Positions 55,168-63,975 of a stretch of 64,000 bases of DNA are shown in pieces (position 1 is the stretch's first letter; each line of letters starts with the position of its first letter). Position numbers and translations under genes: made by a program. The DNA lies in NCBI GenBank assembly GCA_016712635.1, contig JADJQS010000008.1:62001-126000 (forward strand), written 5' to 3'. The stretch comes from Gammaproteobacteria bacterium. Its GTDB lineage: Bacteria; Pseudomonadota; Gammaproteobacteria; SZUA-140. The notes under the pieces are model-generated. The model ran no database searches, was not told the DNA's origin, and saw nothing but the letters and a program-made list of their open reading frames with translations.

Positions 55168-56199
55168 ATGCGGGTCATCGGCATAGAGACTTCCTGCGAT
55201 GAAAGTGGCGCCGCCATCTATGACGCCCGCGAGGGGCTGCTCGCCCAGAGCATCTACAGCCAGTGCCGCATGCATGCCGAATATGCCGGTGTCGTGCCTG
55301 AGCTCGCGTCCCGCGACCATGTGCGCAAGCTCCTGCCCCTGGTCGGCGAGGTGATGCGCGCTGCCGGGACCGGGTGGGATCGGATCGATGGCATCGCATA
55401 TACCGCCGGCCCCGGCCTGACCGGCGCATTGCTCGTCGGCGCGGCCCTGGGCCGCAGCCTGGCGTGGTCCAGGGGGCTGCCGGCGCTGGCCGTGCATCAC
55501 ATGGAGGGGCACCTGCTGGCGGCCCTGCTGGAGAAGCCTGCGCCGGCCTACCCGTTTGTCGCCCTGCTGGTCTCAGGCGGGCATACCCTGCTGGTCAAGG
55601 TCATGGGGGCCGGACGCTATGAAATCCTCGGAGAGACGCTGGACGATGCCGTCGGGGAGGCCTTCGACAAGACAGCCACCCTGCTTGGCCTGCCCTATCC
55701 CGGAGGGCCGGCGCTGGAGAGTATGGCGCGGGAAGGAGATCCCGTGCGCTTCAGATTTCCCCGCCCCATGGTGGACCGGCCCGGCCTCGAGTTCAGTTTC
55801 AGCGGGCTGAAAACCTTCGCCGCGAACACGATCGGCGAATATCGGCACGTCGCCGGCCAGTCTCGCCTGCGCGCGGATGTGGCGCGGGCATTCCAGGACG
55901 CCGTGGTCGATACGCTCGCCATCAAATGCCGGCGCGCCTTGCGCGCCACGCGCCTGAACCGCCTCGTCGTGGCAGGCGGCGTGGGCGCCAATCAGGCATT
56001 GCGTCAGAGACTGGCGGAGTTGGCGCGGGAAGAAGGCGGAGAAGTATTCTTCCCGCGTGCAGAATTCTGCACCGACAACGGCGCCATGATCGCATTCGTC
56101 GGATGTCTGCGCCTGCAGTCGGGAGAATGGACGCAGGGCGGATTCGATGTCAGGGCGCGGTGGCCGCTCGATGCCCTGGAGGCCATCGCCGCGGAATAA
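55168..56199 (+). CDS. tsaD: tRNA N6-threonylcarbamoyladenosine synthase subunit TsaD
   Basis: 343 residues from ATG 55168 (MRVIGIETSCDESG, the canonical start); an ATG at 55159 sits only 2 bases from AGGAGG. ASKHA-fold landmarks: EYAGVVPELASRDHV with metal His, HHMEGHLLAALLE, VSGGHT, AGRYEILGETLDDAVGEAFDK and the C-terminal VAGGVGANQALRQRL. With TsaB, TsaE and TsaC it makes t6A37 in ANN-decoding tRNAs. Confidence 0.96.
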   Translation: MRVIGIETSCDESGAAIYDAREGLLAQSIYSQCRMHAEYAGVVPELASRDHVRKLLPLVGEVMRAAGTGWDRIDGIAYTAGPGLTGALLVGAALGRSLAWSRGLPALAVHHMEGHLLAALLEKPAPAYPFVALLVSGGHTLLVKVMGAGRYEILGETLDDAVGEAFDKTATLLGLPYPGGPALESMAREGDPVRFRFPRPMVDRPGLEFSFSGLKTFAANTIGEYRHVAGQSRLRADVARAFQDAVVDTLAIKCRRALRATRLNRLVVAGGVGANQALRQRLAELAREEGGEVFFPRAEFCTDNGAMIAFVGCLRLQSGEWTQGGFDVRARWPLDALEAIAAE

Positions 56200-56250
56200 G
56201 GTATGGATGTTTTATCCCGGCGCCCACTCCTGCGCCTCCGGCAGCGCGAA

Positions 56251-56835
56251 TCATTTTCTCCCGACCCTGGGCTCCGCGCCGCGCAGCAGATTTCGAATGT
56301 TGCTGCGGTGGCGCCACAGCAGGGTCGCGCTCATGATCATAACGACCGTGACGTAAGCTGGCGCATTCATCCAGACGATCACCGGCGCGGCGAGCGCCGC
56401 GCATATCGCGGCGAGCGACGAGTACTTGAAGACCAGCGCGGTCACGATCCAGACGGACAGGATCGCGAGTCCCGACGGCCAGGAGAGGCCGAGGATCACG
56501 CCGAGCGCAGTCGCCACACCCTTGCCGCCCTTGAAGCCGAAGAAAACCGGGAAGATGTGGCCGGTGAAGGCAAGCAGCCCGACGATGCCGACGGTCAGGG
56601 GTTGCAGCGAGAGAAACAGCGCCGCCAGCACTGGAATCAGCCCCTTGAGCAGGTCCCCCAGCAGCACGATGGCGGCCAGTCCCTTGCCGCCGAAGCGCAG
56701 TACGTTGGTGGCGCCCGGATTGCCGGACCCCTGTGTGCGTGGATCCGGAAGTCCGCTGAGCTTGCAGGCGATTACGGCAGTCGACAGGGATCCCAGCAGG
56801 TAAGCGGACAGGGCAACGCAGATGTCGATGATCAT
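56251..56835 (-). CDS. plsY: Glycerol-3-phosphate acyltransferase PlsY
   Basis: 194 residues, five or more hydrophobic segments. Family motifs: YLLGSLSTAVIACKLSG, DPRTQGSGNPGATNVLRFGGKGLA (motif 1), FTGHIFPVFFGFKGGKGVATALG (motif 2). Uses acyl-phosphate to acylate glycerol-3-phosphate in the inner membrane, starting phospholipid synthesis. Convergent with tsaD, divergent from folB. Confidence 0.95.
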   Translation of the reverse strand: MIIDICVALSAYLLGSLSTAVIACKLSGLPDPRTQGSGNPGATNVLRFGGKGLAAIVLLGDLLKGLIPVLAALFLSLQPLTVGIVGLLAFTGHIFPVFFGFKGGKGVATALGVILGLSWPSGLAILSVWIVTALVFKYSSLAAICAALAAPVIVWMNAPAYVTVVMIMSATLLWRHRSNIRNLLRGAEPRVGRK

Positions 56836-56957
56836 GGACGTGTGTTAGCATCCTCGTTCGTGGGGCTTACTATAATCGAGAACGCCACCGGCAAGATACC
56901 TGGCCCGTAGCGCGCGGCGCCGGTCCCCGATCTGGCCGGACGGGCAGGGCGAAGGCA

Positions 56958-57314
56958 ATGGACACCATCTACCTGAGCGATCTCAAGATCGACACCGTGA
57001 TCGGCATCTTCGAATGGGAGCGGCGCGTCAAACAGACCGTGAGTATCGATCTCGAGATGTCCACCGACGTGGCCCGTGCAGCGAGGACCGATTCGATCGA
57101 CGATGCGCTGGATTACAAGGCCGTCGCCAAGGCGGTGATCGAGTTCGTGGAAAACAGCAGTTTTCAGCTCGTCGAGACGCTGGCGGAGCGCGTGGCGGAG
57201 CTCATCATCCGTCAGTTCGGCGTGGTGCAGGTGCGCCTGCGGGTTAACAAGCGGGGCGCAATCCGCGGTGCGCGCGATGTCGGGGTGATGATCGAGCGGA
57301 CCCGGTCTGCCTGA
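56958..57314 (+). CDS. folB: Dihydroneopterin aldolase
   Basis: 118 residues. MDTIYLSDLKIDTVIGIFEWERR opening, the active-site lysine region DYKAVAKAVIEFVENSSFQLVETLAERVAEL, and the terminal KRGAIRGARDVGVMIERTR are characteristic. It cleaves dihydroneopterin in folate synthesis. folK follows 3 bases later. Confidence 0.95.
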   Translation: MDTIYLSDLKIDTVIGIFEWERRVKQTVSIDLEMSTDVARAARTDSIDDALDYKAVAKAVIEFVENSSFQLVETLAERVAELIIRQFGVVQVRLRVNKRGAIRGARDVGVMIERTRSA

Positions 57315-57316
57315 GC

Positions 57317-57805
57317 ATGGCGCGGGTCTACGTCAGTATCGGCAGTAACATCGATCGCGCCGCGAATATCCGTGCGGGCGTCGCGCGCTTGCGCGCGCGC
57401 TACGATGCTGTCGTCCTGTCTACCGTGTACGAAACCCGTGCGGTCGGCTTCGACGGCGACGATTTTTACAACATGGCGGCCGGTTTCGATACGGAGCGGG
57501 ATGTGCGCGGTGTCGCCGCGGAGCTGCGCGAGATCGAGCGCGACGCGGGAAGGGGCCGCAGCGCGGAACGTTTCGTCGCGCGCACGCTCGATCTCGATCT
57601 GCTCCTCTACGACGAACTGGTGCTCGACGAGGACGGCATCAAGCTGCCGCGCGACGAAATACTCAGCTATGCCTTCATGCTCGGTCCGCTCGCCGAGATC
57701 GCCGGCGACATGCGTCATCCGGTGCTGGGCACGAGGATCGACGAGTTGTGGCAGGGATTCGCCCGGACCGGACAGGAGCTCAAGCCGGTGAAGTTTCAGT
57801 GGTGA
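57317..57805 (+). CDS. folK: 2-amino-4-hydroxy-6-hydroxymethyldihydropteridine pyrophosphokinase
   Basis: 162 residues. VYVSIGSNIDRAANIRAGVARL at the N-terminus, VYETRAVGFDGDDFYNMAAGF, and the HPPK signature VARTLDLDLLLYDELVLDEDGIKLPRDEI. Transfers pyrophosphate from ATP to hydroxymethyl-dihydropterin. Co-transcribed with folB. Confidence 0.95.
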   Translation: MARVYVSIGSNIDRAANIRAGVARLRARYDAVVLSTVYETRAVGFDGDDFYNMAAGFDTERDVRGVAAELREIERDAGRGRSAERFVARTLDLDLLLYDELVLDEDGIKLPRDEILSYAFMLGPLAEIAGDMRHPVLGTRIDELWQGFARTGQELKPVKFQW

Positions 57806-57836
57806 CCGGCGTGGAATGTCTGCGGCTGTGCCGGTG

Positions 57837-58592
57837 TCAGGTATAGAGCGAACGGCCGCCGTCGACGGCGATCACCTCGCCGCTGATGTAGGCCGCATCG
57901 CGCGCCAGGAACAGTACCGCGCGGGCGATGTCGTCCGGGGTTCCTTGGCGTTTGAGGGCGGTGCGGGCGATGATCTCCTGCTTCCCCGGGTCGTCAACGC
58001 CGTGTTCCGGCCAGAGAATGGCGCCGGGGGCGACGGCATTGACGCGCACCCGGGGGCCGAGTTCACGCGCGAGCGACTTGGTGAGCATGACCAGCCCAGC
58101 CTTGGCGATGCTGTAGACGCAGTAGCCCTTGAGGGGGCGTTCGGCGTGGATATCGGCGATGTTGATGATGCATCCGCCGGTGTCCGCGAGCGCAGGTGCG
58201 GCAGCCTGGGACAGGAACAGCGGCGCCTTGAGGTTGCTGTCGATCAGTGCGTTCCAGTGCGCTTCAGTGATGGATCCCAGTGCGGTCGGAAAGAAGCTCG
58301 AGGCATTGTTCACCAATACATCGAGCCGGCCCCAGATCGCCAGGGTCCGGTCGATGATGGTCGGGAGTGCTTCGATGCGCTGCAGGTCGCCCTGCACCAG
58401 TGCGGCGGAGTGCGCCCGGGCATGATTCAGCCGCCGTTCGAGATCATTCGCCGCTTGCGCGGAGGAGCGGTAATGCAAGACAACATTCATGCCCTGATCG
58501 TGCAGCGCGCACGCGATGGCCGCGCCGATGCGGTGGGCGGCGCCGGTAACGAGCGCCACCTTGCCTGCAATGTCCGCGCTGTCATTCGTCAT
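57837..58592 (-). CDS. SDR pteridine reductase (FolM/PTR1-like)
   Basis: 251 residues from ATG 58590-58592. Rossmann-fold NAD(P)H-binding motif VTGAAHRIGAAIA, in which TGxxxRxG replaces the TGxxxGIG of most SDRs, a mark of pteridine reductases. NNASSFFPTALGSIT is the NNAS motif; catalytic Tyr and Lys are in YCVYSIAKAGLVML. It lies convergent to folB-folK, supporting a role in reduced-pterin salvage. The folate context is suggestive, the exact substrate is inferred. Confidence 0.85.
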   Translation of the reverse strand: MTNDSADIAGKVALVTGAAHRIGAAIACALHDQGMNVVLHYRSSAQAANDLERRLNHARAHSAALVQGDLQRIEALPTIIDRTLAIWGRLDVLVNNASSFFPTALGSITEAHWNALIDSNLKAPLFLSQAAAPALADTGGCIINIADIHAERPLKGYCVYSIAKAGLVMLTKSLARELGPRVRVNAVAPGAILWPEHGVDDPGKQEIIARTALKRQGTPDDIARAVLFLARDAAYISGEVIAVDGGRSLYT

Positions 58593-58684
58593 ACTGGCAT
58601 GCGTGAAGTGCGGGCGCCGGGCCCTTCCGTCGGGCGATCTTATCACGAGAGCCGCCGCGTGCGTGCGTCCCTCGCCGCCGGTTC

Positions 58685-59875
58685 ATGAGCATGCGCGAAA
58701 CGCAGCTTCCCGCGCCCGATGCGGCAGCGCGCGAGCACAGCGGGCGGATGACGGCGCGGATCCGGGCCGAAGTGGAACGCTGCGGTGGCCGCATCCCGTT
58801 CGCCCGCTACATGGAGCTCGCGCTCTATGCCCCCGGGCTGGGGTATTACAGCGCCGGCAGCGCCAAGCTGGGCGCGGCGGGGGATTTTCTTACCGCGCCG
58901 GAGGTGTCGCCACTCTTCGCCTACTGCCTAGCGCGACAGTGCCGCCCGGCCCTGGAGTCTGCAGGGCCGGGGGAGATCCTGGAGTTCGGCGCAGGATCGG
59001 GGATGCTCGCCTGTGACCTGCTGCGCGAGCTTGAAGGGCTCGGCGTTCTGCCGCAGCGCTATGCCATCGTCGAACTCAGCGCCGACCTCCGGCAGCGCCA
59101 GCAGACACTGCTGCAGGAGCGCATCCCGCACCTGCAGGATCGCGTCGTCTGGCTCGACAGCCTGCCCGAAACTCCGCTCAACGGGGTGATGCTTGCGAAC
59201 GAAGTGATCGATGCCATGCCGGTGCACCGCCTGATCAGGCAGGACGGCTGGCGCGAGCTGTACGTCGTCTGGCAGGAGGGTGCCGGGTTCGCGTACGAGC
59301 CGGGGCCGCTGAGCGATGCGCGTTTGAATGAACGCATCGGGACGATCGTCGCGGCGCTGGGCGCGGAAAATTTCCCGGAAGGCTATGAGCTCGAGATCAA
59401 CCTTGCCGCGGAAGGCTGGCTCGCTGCTGCGGCGCGCTCGCTCGGGCGCGGCATGATCCTGCTCGCGGACTACGGCTATCCCCGGCGCGGGTTTTATCAC
59501 CCGGAGCGGCGCACCGGAACGCTCAGGTGCTACTACCGGCACCGCATGCACGCGGATGCGCTGATCCTCACCGGACTGCAGGACATTACCGCCGACGTGG
59601 AATTTACCGCCCTGGCCGAGGCCGCGACCGGCGCAGGACTCGAGGTCGCCGGGTATACCACCCAGGCGTACTTCCTGCTTGGCGGGGGGCTCATGGAATG
59701 GGAGCAGCGTCTGGTGAACGCCGCCCCGGTCGAGCGCATCAGGCTGGCGCAGCAGATCCGGCGCCTGACCCTGCCCGGGGAGATGGGCGAGCGGCTCAAA
59801 CTCATGGCGCTGACGCGCGGCTTCAGCGGGCCGCTGCCCGGATTTTCATTCAGGGATGAAAGGGGCAGGTTGTAG
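58685..59875 (+). CDS. MidA-type SAM-dependent methyltransferase (DUF185/NDUFAF7 family)
   Basis: 396 residues. The MidA family includes mitochondrial NDUFAF7, which methylates an arginine of complex I subunit NDUFS2; bacterial roles are less certain. Landmarks: GGRIPFARYMELALYAPGLGYYSAG, GDFLTAPEVSPLFAYCLARQ, the SAM site ILEFGAGSGMLACDLL, EVIDAMPVHRL and a C-terminal domain. Starts with no strong ribosome-binding site. A stand-alone gene between the SDR gene and lipA. Confidence 0.88.
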   Translation: MSMRETQLPAPDAAAREHSGRMTARIRAEVERCGGRIPFARYMELALYAPGLGYYSAGSAKLGAAGDFLTAPEVSPLFAYCLARQCRPALESAGPGEILEFGAGSGMLACDLLRELEGLGVLPQRYAIVELSADLRQRQQTLLQERIPHLQDRVVWLDSLPETPLNGVMLANEVIDAMPVHRLIRQDGWRELYVVWQEGAGFAYEPGPLSDARLNERIGTIVAALGAENFPEGYELEINLAAEGWLAAAARSLGRGMILLADYGYPRRGFYHPERRTGTLRCYYRHRMHADALILTGLQDITADVEFTALAEAATGAGLEVAGYTTQAYFLLGGGLMEWEQRLVNAAPVERIRLAQQIRRLTLPGEMGERLKLMALTRGFSGPLPGFSFRDERGRL

Positions 59876-59949
59876 GGGGGTAGCCGCAAGCTTGCCGTCA
59901 TCCCCGTGACCGATAAAGGTCGCGCCGACCATCGCGCCCGAAGCTTGCC

Positions 59950-60900
59950 TTATGTTACGGCTTCGCCGGCTGCCTGGCGGTCGGCGTGATAGGAGGAGCG
60001 GACCATTGGCCCGCTCGCCACGCTGCTGAAGCCGAGGTCGCGCGCCCGCGCGGCGAGGTAATCGAACTCCTCGGGCGGGACGAAGCGCGCCACGGGCAGG
60101 TGGAACTTGCTCGGCTGCAGATACTGGCCCAGCGTGATCATGTCGCAGTCGTGCGCGCGGAGGTCGCGCATCACGGCCTCGATCTCCTCCAGCGTTTCGC
60201 CCAGGCCGAGCATGAGGCCGGACTTGGTCGGGATCGCGGGACAGCGCTGCTTGAAGCGCTGCAACAGCTCCAGTGACCACGCGTAATCCGCGCCCGGGCG
60301 CGCCTGCAGGTACAGGCGGGGGACTGTTTCCAGATTGTGATTGAAGACATCGGGCGGCGTCTGCGCCAGCAGGGCAAGGGCCGGTTCCATGCGGCCGCGG
60401 AAGTCCGGCACCAGGATCTCGATGCGCGTGTCCGGGCTGCGTCCGCGTACCGCCTTGATGCATTCCGCGAAGTGCGCCGCCCCACCGTCGCGCAGATCGT
60501 CGCGGTCCACCGAGGTGATCACGACGTACTTCAGCCCCATGGCGCGGATCGTAACCGCCAGGTTTTCCGGTTCGGCCGCGTCGAGCGGTCCCGGCTTGCC
60601 ATGGGCGACATCGCAGAACGGGCAGCGGCGCGTACAGATGGCCCCCATGATCATGAAGGTCGCGGTGCCGTGGCTGAAGCACTCCCCGAGGTTCGGACAG
60701 GAGGCTTCCTCGCACACGGTGTGGAGGTGGTGGCTGCGCAGGATCGCCTTGAGTTCCGCCACGCGGGCCCCGGACGGCGCCTGCGCCCGGATCCACTTCG
60801 GCTTGCGCGGCGGCGTTACCGTGGGTTCGATCTTGACGGGGATGCGCGCCACCTTGGCTGCGCCGCGCAGTTTGTTGCGTTCCTGAGAGGGGTCGGCCAT
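59950..60900 (-). CDS. lipA: Lipoyl synthase
   Basis: 316 residues from ATG 60898-60900; a TTG at 60954 overlapping the lipB stop (TTGA) is an alternative coupled start. Auxiliary cluster CEEASCPNLGEC (CX4CX5C) and radical-SAM cluster CTRRCPFC (CX3CX2C), plus the RSSYHA Ser ligand at the C-terminus, identify LipA, which inserts two sulfurs into octanoyl groups. Last gene of dacA-dat-ybeD-lipB-lipA. Confidence 0.97.
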   Translation of the reverse strand: MADPSQERNKLRGAAKVARIPVKIEPTVTPPRKPKWIRAQAPSGARVAELKAILRSHHLHTVCEEASCPNLGECFSHGTATFMIMGAICTRRCPFCDVAHGKPGPLDAAEPENLAVTIRAMGLKYVVITSVDRDDLRDGGAAHFAECIKAVRGRSPDTRIEILVPDFRGRMEPALALLAQTPPDVFNHNLETVPRLYLQARPGADYAWSLELLQRFKQRCPAIPTKSGLMLGLGETLEEIEAVMRDLRAHDCDMITLGQYLQPSKFHLPVARFVPPEEFDYLAARARDLGFSSVASGPMVRSSYHADRQAAGEAVT

Positions 60901-60950
60901 GGCAGGTGGGCCCGTTCGGCTGTGCATGCGCCCGGGGCACCGGGCGGTGT

Positions 60951-61622
60951 TCAACCCGCCGTGGCGACGGGATCGGATGCGACGATTCTATCGTATTTCA
61001 ACCGCCCTGTCAGAACAGCGAGGAAATCCCCGCCGATCCTGGGCAGATCCGCCGCGCTGAAGTCGCCCAGCGCGGAGAGCTGCGTCACCCTGAGCCCGGG
61101 ATAACCGCAAGGGTTGATGCGCGCGAACGGCGCCAGGTCCATGTCCACGTTCAGGCTTACGCCGTGATAGCTGCAGCCGCGCCGTACACGCAGGCCGAGC
61201 GCCGCGATCTTCGCATCGGCGACGTACACCCCGGGGGCGCCGGGACGCCGGGCCGCCCGGATGTCATACCCGGCGAGCAGCTCGATGACGCATTCCTCGA
61301 GCAGGTGTACGAAATGTTTGATGCCGAGCCCGCCGCGGCGCAGGTCGAGCAGCGGGTAGATGACGAGCTGGCCGGGGCCGTGGTAAGTGACCTGGCCGCC
61401 GCGGTCGGTGCGCACGACCGGTATCGGTCCGGGATCGAGCACATGATCGGACAGGGCCGCGCGACCGAGGGTGAACACGGGCGTATGTTCCACCAGCCAG
61501 ACCTCGTCATCGGAGGCTGCGGCGCGGGCCTCGGTGAATCCCTGCATGGCGGCTACGACGGGGGCGTAGTCCCGCCGCCCCAGCCGTCTCACCGTCAATC
61601 GTTGCGCCGGTTGCGGGTTCAC
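60951..61622 (-). CDS. lipB: Octanoyl-[acyl-carrier-protein]:protein N-octanoyltransferase
   Basis: 223 residues starting at a GTG (61620-61622) that overlaps the ybeD TGA as GTGA. VRTDRGGQVTYHGPGQLVIYPLLDLRR is the family signature, KIAALGLRVRRGCSYHGVSLNV carries the catalytic lysine, and NPCGYPGLRVTQL the catalytic Cys. Transfers octanoate from ACP to lipoyl domains. Confidence 0.97.
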   Translation of the reverse strand: MNPQPAQRLTVRRLGRRDYAPVVAAMQGFTEARAAASDDEVWLVEHTPVFTLGRAALSDHVLDPGPIPVVRTDRGGQVTYHGPGQLVIYPLLDLRRGGLGIKHFVHLLEECVIELLAGYDIRAARRPGAPGVYVADAKIAALGLRVRRGCSYHGVSLNVDMDLAPFARINPCGYPGLRVTQLSALGDFSAADLPRIGGDFLAVLTGRLKYDRIVASDPVATAG

Positions 61623-61903
61623 AGCACCATGAGGATGTCGTCATGCGCGCTCAGGGCGCGGTAGATGTCGTCGAGCTGGGCGCGGCTGGTGGCACGGATT
61701 TGGACTGTGACGGACTGGTAGTTGCCGTTCCGGCTGAGCCGGCTGCTCACCGCGCCCTCGCCCAGGTCGGGCGCGTGGGCGCGCGTGAGGGTGAAGACGA
61801 TGGCATCGAGGTCGCACCCCGCCTTTCCGACCACCTTGATGGGGAAGTCGCAGGGGAACTCCAGCAGACTGTCAGCGGAGGGGTCCACGGATGGCGTCGC
61901 CAT
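61619..61903 (-). CDS. ybeD: DUF493/YbeD family protein
   Basis: 94 residues. LLEFPCDFPIKVVGKAG opens the ferredoxin-like regulatory fold and YQSVTVQIRATSRAQLDDIYRALSAHDDILMVL ends it, as in YbeD. Function in lipoate metabolism is suggested only by the conserved dacA-ybeD-lipB order. It overlaps dat by 32 bases and lipB by 4. Confidence 0.93.
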   Translation of the reverse strand: MATPSVDPSADSLLEFPCDFPIKVVGKAGCDLDAIVFTLTRAHAPDLGEGAVSSRLSRNGNYQSVTVQIRATSRAQLDDIYRALSAHDDILMVL

Positions 61904-62750
61904 GCTCCTGATAGTCGCGCTTGTACTCCTGGTACCAGTCGATCATGCGCAGCCACAGCGGTCCCGGCGCGCCGGGACCGACCGGGTTGCCGTCGAGCCG
62001 GGTCACGGGGAGTATTTCCTTGGTCGAACTCGACAGCCAGATCTCGTCCGCCCGCGCCAGGTCGTCCGCCGAGATCGCCGCCTCGCGCTGCGGTACCCGG
62101 TGGTGTGCGGCGAGCTCCATGATCAGGTCGCGCGTGATGCCGGGCAGCAGCCGCGGGCCCTTGGGCGGGGTGACCAGCACGCCGTCCCGGACGATGAACA
62201 GGTTGCTGGCGGCACCCTCGGTCGCCTCGCCGTCGCGGATCAGGATGGCCTCCGCCGCCCCGCTGTCGAGCGCCTGCTGGCGCAGCAGGATGTTCGGGAG
62301 GAGGGCGATGGTCTTGAGATGACAGTACTGCCAGCGGATGTCGGGCAGAGTAATGGCCGCGATGCCCGCCTGCCGGATCTCTGCCGGGATCGGCGCCAGG
62401 GGAGAGCTCATGGCGAATACGGTGGGCGTGCAATCGCGCGGGAAGGCGTGGTCGCGTTTCGCGGCGCCGCGCGTGATCTGCAGGTAGACGGACTGGTTGC
62501 CGCCCTGGTTGCGTTCCACCAGACCGTGCAGGATCCGCGTCCACTCCGCATGCGTGTGCGGCGATGCGAGGCGGATGCCCGCCAGGCTGCCGTCGAGGCG
62601 GAGCAGGTGTTCCTCCAGCCGGAACAGGCGTCCGCCGTACACCGGGATCACCTCGTACACGCCGTCGCCGAAGATGAAGCCGCGATCGAGCGGGGAGATC
62701 GTCGCCTGTTCGAGCGGCAGGAATTCACCGTTGAGATAGACCGTGCCCAT
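61872..62750 (-). CDS. dat: D-amino-acid aminotransferase (fold-type IV PLP)
   Basis: 292 residues from ATG 62748-62750, with AAGGAATGCGCA upstream. MGTVYLNGEFLPLEQATISPLDRGFIFGDGVYEV and the PLP lysine in CHLKTIALLPN identify class IV aminotransferases; EATEGAASNLFIV binds the cofactor phosphate. It makes D-alanine or D-glutamate for peptidoglycan, or is a branched-chain/aminodeoxychorismate lyase relative. Placed between dacA and ybeD, as in many pseudomonad-like genomes. Confidence 0.9.
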   Translation of the reverse strand: MGTVYLNGEFLPLEQATISPLDRGFIFGDGVYEVIPVYGGRLFRLEEHLLRLDGSLAGIRLASPHTHAEWTRILHGLVERNQGGNQSVYLQITRGAAKRDHAFPRDCTPTVFAMSSPLAPIPAEIRQAGIAAITLPDIRWQYCHLKTIALLPNILLRQQALDSGAAEAILIRDGEATEGAASNLFIVRDGVLVTPPKGPRLLPGITRDLIMELAAHHRVPQREAAISADDLARADEIWLSSSTKEILPVTRLDGNPVGPGAPGPLWLRMIDWYQEYKRDYQEHGDAIRGPLR

Positions 62751-62760
62751 TGCGCATTCC

Positions 62761-63975
62761 TTATTCGAAGAACAGCCGGATCTCATCGGTGATGCGCTGG
62801 GCGAAATTCCCTTCCGGGATCTCGCGCAACGCGACCAGCGGTCGTTCCGCGACGCTGGCGCCGTCGAGGGTCACCACAACGGTACCGAGCTGCTGTCCCT
62901 TGTGCACCGGCGCGGTGATCGTCGAGTCCATATTCATGGTGGCGTTCAGCCGCTGGTACTGGTTGCGAGGAATGGTGACATAGAGGTCCTGGGCCAGGCC
63001 GAGCGGCAGCTCCTCGGTAATTCCTTTCCACACCCGGGCCGTAGTCATCGATGACCCGGCGCCGTACAGGCGGTGGGTTTCGAAGAAGCGGAAACCGTAA
63101 TTGAGGAGTTTTTGCGTCTCCTGCACGCGGGCGTCGTCGCTTTTCGTGCTCAGGACGACGGATATGAGCCGCATGTTGTCGCGCAGCGCCGAGGTGACCA
63201 GGCAGTAGCCGGCGGACTCGGTGTGGCCGGTTTTTACCCCGTCCACCGACTCGTCGCGCCACAGCAGCCGGTTGCGGTTGTGCTGGGTGATGTTGTTGTA
63301 GGTGAACTCCCGGAGCGAATACAGCTTGTAGTCCTCGGGAAACGAGGCGATCAGCGCGCGGCTGAGCAGCGCGAGGTCGTAGGCGGTGGTGTAATGATCG
63401 GGGTCCGGCATCCCGCTGCTGTTCGTGAAGTGGGTGTCTTTCATCTGCAGGGTACCCGCGAAATTGTTCATCAGTTCCGCGAAGGCGCCCTCGCTCCCGG
63501 CCACCTGTTCGGCGAGGGCGACGGTGGCGTCGTTGCCGGACTGCACGATCATCCCCTTGAGCAGGTCTTCCACGCTCACCTGTTTGTTGACTTCGACGAA
63601 CATGCGCGAGCCCTGGGTACGCCAGGCATTCTCGCTGATGGTTACCGGCTGGTCCCGGCTGATCGTCCCGTTCTGCAGTTCGTTGAAGACGATGTAGGCC
63701 GTCATCAGCTTGGTCAGGCTCGCCGGTTCCATGCGCGTGCGGGAGTTGCTCTCGGCGAGGATGTCGCCGCTGTTGAAGTCGAGCAGCACGTAGCTGCCGG
63801 CGTTGATGGACGGGGGCGCCGGTGTCGACTGCGCCGGCGAGGGCGCGGCGGCGCCGGCCGCGGCGGCGTACAGGGGCAGAACGGCTGCCAGGACTGCGCA
63901 CAGGCGCCTGGAAATGCATTTGCCGGTCCGGACATGGGCATCGGTTCGGTGCTGGTTCATGGTATGTGTCGACAC
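62761..63975 (-). CDS. dacA: D-alanyl-D-alanine carboxypeptidase, penicillin-binding protein 5/6 type
   Basis: 404 residues from a GTG (63973-63975) that has AGGAG 10 bases upstream; the first ATG (63960) lies too far from it. A signal peptide (about 24-44) exports it. Active-site motifs SLTK (86-89), SGN (146-148) and KTG (248-250) are intact, followed by the PBP5 C-terminal domain and an amphipathic membrane anchor (NFAQRITDEIRLFFE). It trims the terminal D-Ala from peptidoglycan stem peptides. First gene of the lipoate operon. Confidence 0.96.
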   Translation of the reverse strand: MSTHTMNQHRTDAHVRTGKCISRRLCAVLAAVLPLYAAAAGAAAPSPAQSTPAPPSINAGSYVLLDFNSGDILAESNSRTRMEPASLTKLMTAYIVFNELQNGTISRDQPVTISENAWRTQGSRMFVEVNKQVSVEDLLKGMIVQSGNDATVALAEQVAGSEGAFAELMNNFAGTLQMKDTHFTNSSGMPDPDHYTTAYDLALLSRALIASFPEDYKLYSLREFTYNNITQHNRNRLLWRDESVDGVKTGHTESAGYCLVTSALRDNMRLISVVLSTKSDDARVQETQKLLNYGFRFFETHRLYGAGSSMTTARVWKGITEELPLGLAQDLYVTIPRNQYQRLNATMNMDSTITAPVHKGQQLGTVVVTLDGASVAERPLVALREIPEGNFAQRITDEIRLFFE